NCBI GenBank assembly: GCA_022539475.1
Contig: VCMS01000019.1
Coordinates: 62,001 to 126,000 of the forward strand
Origin: Gracilaria domingensis
Taxonomy: Eukaryota > Rhodophyta > Florideophyceae > Gracilariales > Gracilariaceae
DNA: 64,000 nucleotides
Direction of reading: 5' to 3'
Part shown: positions 62,471 through 64,000 of the stretch, one piece after another
Layout: every line of letters begins with the position of its first letter
Numbering within the stretch: the stretch's first letter is position 1
Notes under the pieces: model-generated
The model's database searches: none
What the model was told of the DNA's origin: nothing
What the model saw: only the letters and a program-made list of their open reading frames with translations
Position numbers and translations under genes: made by a program

Positions 62471-62929
62471 TTATAGCTGTACCCTTGGTGTGGTTTAATG
62501 ATAAGAAACAACCGTCCAAAACAAAGAACTTCTTTGTTTTGAAAGAAGAAAAGAGGTACCAATTCTGCCTTCGCACTATCGACGTTTTTCTTTTCTTCGC
62601 AGCCTTCACTAAGTAAACAAACGTCTCTCTCATTGTCCAAAGTTTCAACGATGAGCGCTTGTCCTACACCATCATTTATGGTAAATAAAAGTTTGTCATC
62701 CTGTGTCAATTTTACAATACACACGGTCTCGCAACCTTCAAACACGTAAGCAACACCGGCAAGCTGATGGTATAGACAATTACTAAGTGGTTTCCTACGT
62801 TTCTCATGTTGATACCCTCCACAGCGATCCTACTGGGAGTCAAATAGACCCTCTACCATGGGAAAACGATAAATTCTCAAGAGCAGCTTTGCATTCTAGT
62901 TTGAGCAAATCGAAATGAACTAATCAAAC
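62471..62929. other. Intergenic region, nothing recognised
   Basis: About 460 bases between the LINE relic and the stop codon of the last gene; no supported feature. Confidence 0.45.
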
Positions 62930-64000
62930 CTACATGTACTCAAATTCATGACCGTAACTCCTGGATGAAACTCCGTTTGACATGGCAACCACTGGAACCT
63001 TTCCGTTTCCAGCGGGGGTAATGCATCGAACATGCTGATACTTGATGTCTACAATGTTCGTGCAAGCAACTCCACCAAAGGTGATTACTAGACTGGGGCT
63101 GTTTAAGAAGTGCCCGGTAATGAACACCTCTGTACCGCCAGTCTTAGGACCACGGGTTGGATGAACTGAGACGATCGAAATCGCTTTCGGCCCAGGTTCG
63201 TCCGCCTGCAGAGCTAGAACGCGGTACTTCTTCAGTTGAGGCATAACAAGCTCTCCGTACAGACCTTCAGTGAGTGACACACCACTCTGGTCAAAGAATC
63301 TATACGGTTGGCTCATCAGTGAATTTCCAGATGGATGCAGTTCCGCACGCCACACCAAACCATTAGCACCAAATGCAACCTTGCTCATCAACAGACTCGT
63401 CTTGAGAGCGCCATTGAATGTGTTCGATCGGTATTCAATCAGGCCATTTGTGGAAGACGTCATGATACCAATAGGCTTCAAGAAGCCATTGCCACTTGGT
63501 TGATCAAGATCTTTGTAGACACATTGTTTTGGATCGGTTCGACCTCGATTACGATTGGGGTGACCGTAATACGCCCCTGCAACTAACCTCAACAACTTGT
63601 CCTGCGACTCAGCGTCGGGTGCCTCCCCTGTGCAAGAGGTACTAGTAAGTCCAAATCCAGTGTTTGGACCGTTATCAGTGATGTAAGTTTGACCGTTGCT
63701 GTGTCGTACCATTCCAAAGCTGTTGCGGATACCAGTAACGTACGGTTCCACATCACCTGCGATCTTTCGAGCTACAGAAGGATCGTCATATTGGTCGTAC
63801 CGGATGTTGCCATTGAATCCTGGCTGAAGGTACGGGGCTCTAACTATTGCAGCGGAGAGCGGGTTCTCCGGAACGCCACCAATACCGTCTCCCGGTTTGC
63901 TCACTCCAGCGTTTGTAAATGAACCAATAGAAATAAGCATACTGCCATCCGCCAAGAACGCAATCGGACCTACTCCGTGATCATGATTTGATACGGGAAG
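62930..64000 (-). CDS. Glucose/sorbosone-dehydrogenase-like beta-propeller with C-terminal IPT/TIG domain; 5' end outside window
   Basis: The last 356 residues of a larger protein; the frame is open to the window edge (NHDHGVGPIAFLADGSMLIS), so the start is missing. The visible part has propeller features of the GSDH family (VTGIRNSFGMVRHSNGQTYI followed by DNGPNTGFG; YYGHPNRNRGRTDPKQCVYK; RAELHPSGNSL). It ends with an IPT/TIG immunoglobulin-like fold (SVHPTRGPKTGGTEVFITGH, VITFGGVACTNI, VRCITPAGNGKVPVV). Related proteins are secreted or cell-surface, so an extracellular enzyme or carbohydrate-binding role is likely, but PQQ or sugar-binding residues cannot be judged from this part. The stop is at 62930. 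Confidence 0.78.
   Translation of the reverse strand, partial: LPVSNHDHGVGPIAFLADGSMLISIGSFTNAGVSKPGDGIGGVPENPLSAAIVRAPYLQPGFNGNIRYDQYDDPSVARKIAGDVEPYVTGIRNSFGMVRHSNGQTYITDNGPNTGFGLTSTSCTGEAPDAESQDKLLRLVAGAYYGHPNRNRGRTDPKQCVYKDLDQPSGNGFLKPIGIMTSSTNGLIEYRSNTFNGALKTSLLMSKVAFGANGLVWRAELHPSGNSLMSQPYRFFDQSGVSLTEGLYGELVMPQLKKYRVLALQADEPGPKAISIVSVHPTRGPKTGGTEVFITGHFLNSPSLVITFGGVACTNIVDIKYQHVRCITPAGNGKVPVVAMSNGVSSRSYGHEFEYM

Overview
The window looks like nuclear DNA of a photosynthetic eukaryote, most likely a red alga; this is an inference. Every gene I could recognise is eukaryotic (SUMO, ALYREF, DDX41, NC2-alpha, SNM1, TRPC4AP, a DDB1/CPSF160-family protein). Several products carry plastid-type N-termini (an HCF107/MBB1-like HAT-repeat protein, a GUCT-domain DEAD-box helicase, a ChaN-domain protein, an acyl-activating enzyme), and there is a Golgi-type sulfotransferase. 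Nearly all genes are single open frames of 250 to 1750 codons with no introns, often in divergent pairs around GC-rich promoters, with C/T-rich leaders before the ATG.

Layout. 1-10.7 kb: end of a SUMO gene, a very long DDB1/CPSF160-family gene (-), an ALYREF-type mRNA-export adaptor (+, with an apparent 1-bp frameshift), a LINE relic and DDX41 (-). 13-19 kb: a Pho80/PCL-type cyclin, a 2-O-sulfotransferase-like enzyme and class II fumarase. 20-27.4 kb: a second LINE relic, an unrecognised Cys/Arg-rich protein (-), NC2-alpha (+) and an RH3-like helicase (-). 28-42 kb: two divergent 5S rRNA genes, each followed in the same direction by a nearly identical 0.8-kb [2Fe-2S]-ferredoxin/TPR gene. The two copies lie in inverted orientation and bracket a third LINE relic, a tRNA-Thr(CGU), the succinyl-CoA ligase alpha gene and the HAT-repeat gene. 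42-46 kb: about 4 kb with no recognisable gene. 46-60 kb: SNM1/PSO2 nuclease (-), a putative tail-anchored protein (+), a ChaN protein (+), an acyl-ACP/acyl-CoA synthetase (-), TRPC4AP (+) and a KEN-box coiled-coil protein (-). 60-64 kb: mostly non-coding DNA with hairpins and a fourth LINE relic, then the 3' part of a beta-propeller plus IPT-domain protein (-).

Functional links are loose, as expected of a eukaryotic chromosome: two TCA-cycle enzymes, several RNA-metabolism factors, ubiquitin/SUMO components and plastid proteins. The features most worth a second look are the duplicated ferredoxin-TPR gene with its linked 5S genes, a scatter of perfect intergenic palindromes often bounded by TACC/GGTA, a SUMO encoded already in mature form, and the frameshifted ALYREF gene. 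Start positions given here are the first credible ATG. Several longer open frames begin at non-ATG codons inside GC-rich promoter DNA, and I did not follow them.
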